A stretch of DNA of 7,472 nucleotides from positions 1 through 7,472 of the forward strand of contig CAYYJB010000088.1 in assembly GCA_964472135.1 (NCBI GenBank), given 5' to 3'. Shown here piece by piece: positions 6,394 through 7,472 of this stretch. Below the pieces are notes generated by a model. That model was not told where the DNA came from. It saw only the letters and a list, made by a program, of their open reading frames with translations, and did no database searches. The position numbers and the translations under genes are program-made. The DNA comes from JAUREX01 sp964472135. Lineage in GTDB: Bacteria; Pseudomonadota; Alphaproteobacteria; Rhodobacterales; Rhodobacteraceae. How positions within the stretch are numbered: position 1 is the stretch's first letter; every line of letters starts with the position of its first letter.

Positions 6394-7089
6394 CTAGCGG
6401 TCCAGCTGGCGCGAGACGATGCCCGCGAACCCGTCGGCGAAGGCCTCGTAGTCGCCGAGGATGCGGTCGCTGTCGGACGAGAGCTTGTTGTAGAAGATGA
6501 CCGCCGGGATGGCCGCGACAAGGCCGATGCCGGTCGCGAGCAGCGCCTCGGCGATGCCGGGCGCCACGACCGCGAGGTTGGTGTTCTGCGAGATCGCGAT
6601 CTGCTCGAACGAATGCTTGATGCCCCAGACCGTGCCGAAGAGCCCGACGAAGGGGGCGGTGGAGCCGACGGTCGCGAGGAACGGCAGATGGCGGTTCAGC
6701 GCGTCGGCCTCCTTGGCGATCTGGGCGTTCATGGCGCGGTCGATGCGGATGTCGGCCCCCGCGATCAGCCCGCCGTCGTTGCGGTGGCTGCGCTCCCATT
6801 CCTCCATGCCGGCGACGAACACACGCTCGACCGCGCTGCGGGGGGCGGGGCTGACGCGGGCGTAGAGGTCATCGAGCGGCCCGCCCGACCAGAAGGCGCG
6901 CACGAACATCTCGGACCCGCGCCGCGCGCTGCGAAAGGCGACGTGCTTGTGGATGATGATCGCCCAGGACCAGACCGAGGCGAACAGCAGCATGAGCATC
7001 ACGGCCTGAACCGTGAGGGTCGCCCTGGCGAACAGGGCGAGCAGCGAAAAATCGATCTCTTGCGCGGCCGCAAGGGCTCCGGTTTCCAT
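6394..7089 (-). CDS. tolQ: TolQ, MotA/TolQ/ExbB proton-channel family protein
   Basis: TolQ is a three-helix inner-membrane protein; its pentamer encloses the TolR dimer and converts proton flow into movement of TolA. From ATG 7087-7089 it is 231 residues, the normal size. Helix 1 is at about 26-47. A cytoplasmic loop follows with AGMEEWERSHR and ADIRIDRAMNAQIAKEADALNRHL. Helix 2 contains FLATVGSTAPFVGLFGTVWGI (about 138-157), and helix 3 contains APGIAEALLATGIGLVAAIPAVIFYNKL (about 176-203). The conserved channel threonines appear as T153 (FGTVW) and T186 (LATG). A longer reading frame extends upstream to 7161, but those 24 residues look unlike TolQ, and METGALAAAQEIDFS is the family-typical start. 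AGGA lies 2 nt and GAG 7 nt before the ATG. It is first in the tol cluster. Confidence 0.96.
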   Translation of the reverse strand: METGALAAAQEIDFSLLALFARATLTVQAVMLMLLFASVWSWAIIIHKHVAFRSARRGSEMFVRAFWSGGPLDDLYARVSPAPRSAVERVFVAGMEEWERSHRNDGGLIAGADIRIDRAMNAQIAKEADALNRHLPFLATVGSTAPFVGLFGTVWGIKHSFEQIAISQNTNLAVVAPGIAEALLATGIGLVAAIPAVIFYNKLSSDSDRILGDYEAFADGFAGIVSRQLDR

Positions 7090-7132
7090 GGTCCTGCTCG
7101 TCGATCGCGCCGTCTGTGCGGCTTTGACCTTT

Positions 7133-7168
7133 TTCCTAGCGGAAATGCGCGACAAAGCCAACAGTCAA
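7133..7168 (-). promoter_or_regulatory. Possible promoter of the tol-pal cluster
   Basis: The 117-bp spacer before tolQ is the natural place for the main promoter. On the minus strand TTGGCT (7161-7156) and TAGGAA (7138-7133) are separated by 17 bp and could serve as weak -35 and -10 boxes. A second -35-like TTGACT lies at 7168-7163, but its -10 at 17 bp (TTTCCG) is poor. These are consensus matches by eye only. Confidence 0.3.
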
Positions 7169-7187
7169 GCTGCACCGCAGCGCAGAA

Positions 7188-7209
7188 TGACGCGCAGTTT
7201 ATCGCGTCA
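7188..7209. repeat. Perfect inverted repeat overlapping the end of the deacylase gene
   Basis: TGACGCG (7188-7194) and CGCGTCA (7203-7209) are perfect 7-bp inverted arms around an 8-nt loop. On the minus strand the first arm includes the TGA stop of the upstream gene, and the second arm is followed by TTCT, not a long T-run. It could be a weak intrinsic terminator that insulates tolQ, or an operator about 20 bp upstream of the candidate -35. A smaller hairpin, GCTGC-ACC-GCAGC, lies nearby at 7169-7181. Confidence 0.5.
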
Positions 7210-7472
7210 GGCGACGAAAGCCGCGACCTGCGCGCCCGTCACCCGCTCAAGGTCGCCGGGCGCGATGCGGAAGATGTGGTTGGGGGTGCCCGCCGCCGCC
7301 CAGACATGGGCGAAATCCATCAGCCGCGGGTCGATCCATGTCCGCAGCGGCACGAGCGACCCGAGTGGCGCGACGCCGCCGATCGCAAAGCCCGTGACCT
7401 CGCGCACCATCGCCGCGTCGGCCTTGCCGAGCGGCTCGCCCGCGAGCGACGCGGCCCGCGCGGGATCGACGC
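7207..7472 (-). CDS. YbaK/EbsC-family aminoacyl-tRNA deacylase (C-terminal 87 codons; runs off right edge)
   Basis: The family hydrolyses misacylated tRNAs, for example Cys-tRNA-Pro or Ala-tRNA-Pro, in trans to the synthetase. The visible part, read in frame from 7470, begins VDPARAASLAGEPLGKADAAMVREVTGFAIGGVAPLG. This matches the family pattern of a Lys-Ala-Asp helix followed by TGF.xGGV.PxG. It continues DPRLMDFAHVWAAAGTPNHIFRIAPGDLERVTGAQVAAF, a typical C-terminus with VWAAAGTP. The internal ATG at 7410 is not the true start, because homology continues upstream of it. The N-terminal half, with the rest of the substrate pocket, is outside the window, so the subfamily (YbaK, ProXp-ala or other) cannot be assigned. 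It is co-oriented with tolQ but separated by 117 bp and a hairpin, and is probably a separate unit. Confidence 0.88.
   Translation of the reverse strand, partial: VDPARAASLAGEPLGKADAAMVREVTGFAIGGVAPLGSLVPLRTWIDPRLMDFAHVWAAAGTPNHIFRIAPGDLERVTGAQVAAFVA

Noticed and set aside
7090..7161. 24-residue N-terminal extension of TolQ from 7161
   Set aside because: The residues are basic and unlike TolQ, and they overlap the likely promoter region. The family-typical start METGALAAAQEIDF is at 7089.
1..7472. A previously undescribed system, mobile element or CRISPR array
   Set aside because: Every long non-shadow frame belongs to the conserved tol-pal-tilS-ftsH cluster or the deacylase. I saw no transposase, integrase, regularly spaced repeats or foreign base composition.

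Overview
The window is a very GC-rich stretch from an alphaproteobacterium, most likely a member of the Rhodobacterales (Rhodobacter/Paracoccus/Rhodovulum type). That placement rests on gene order, high GC, and family-typical protein ends (TolQ beginning METGALAAAQEIDFS, TolR beginning MGAGV, FtsH beginning with the equivalent of MGNARNIAFWVV). It is inferred from memory of these families, not from a search.

Every gene I can support lies on the minus strand, so transcription runs from right to left. From the right: the C-terminal 87 codons of a YbaK/EbsC-family aminoacyl-tRNA deacylase (7207-7472, cut by the window edge); a 117-bp spacer with an inverted repeat and weak promoter-like elements; then tolQ, tolR, tolA, tolB, a 140-bp spacer, pal, cpoB (ybgF), tilS, a 52-bp spacer, and the first 242 codons of ftsH (1-727, cut by the left edge). 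Spacers inside the cluster are 3 bp (tolQ-tolR), 19 bp (tolR-tolA), 40 bp (tolA-tolB), 140 bp (tolB-pal) and 7 bp (pal-cpoB). cpoB and tilS overlap by 4 bp, and 52 bp separate tilS and ftsH. This looks like one long transcription unit, possibly with an internal promoter before pal. No gene-free stretch exceeds 300 bp.

TolQ, TolR and TolA form the inner-membrane, proton-motive-force-driven motor. TolB (periplasm) and Pal (outer-membrane lipoprotein) form the outer-membrane and peptidoglycan-binding end. Together they constrict the outer membrane at division and maintain envelope integrity. CpoB is the periplasmic partner that links Tol-Pal to peptidoglycan synthesis. tilS (tRNA-Ile2 lysidine synthetase) and ftsH (membrane AAA+ zinc protease) are housekeeping genes that commonly follow this cluster in alphaproteobacteria.

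The main irregularity is a run of exactly 100 N (5416-5515) inside the Pro/Ala-rich middle of tolA. It looks like an assembly gap of unknown true size. I found no mobile element, CRISPR array, phage gene, RNA gene or novel defence-type system. This is an ordinary core-genome region, and the findings are modest.
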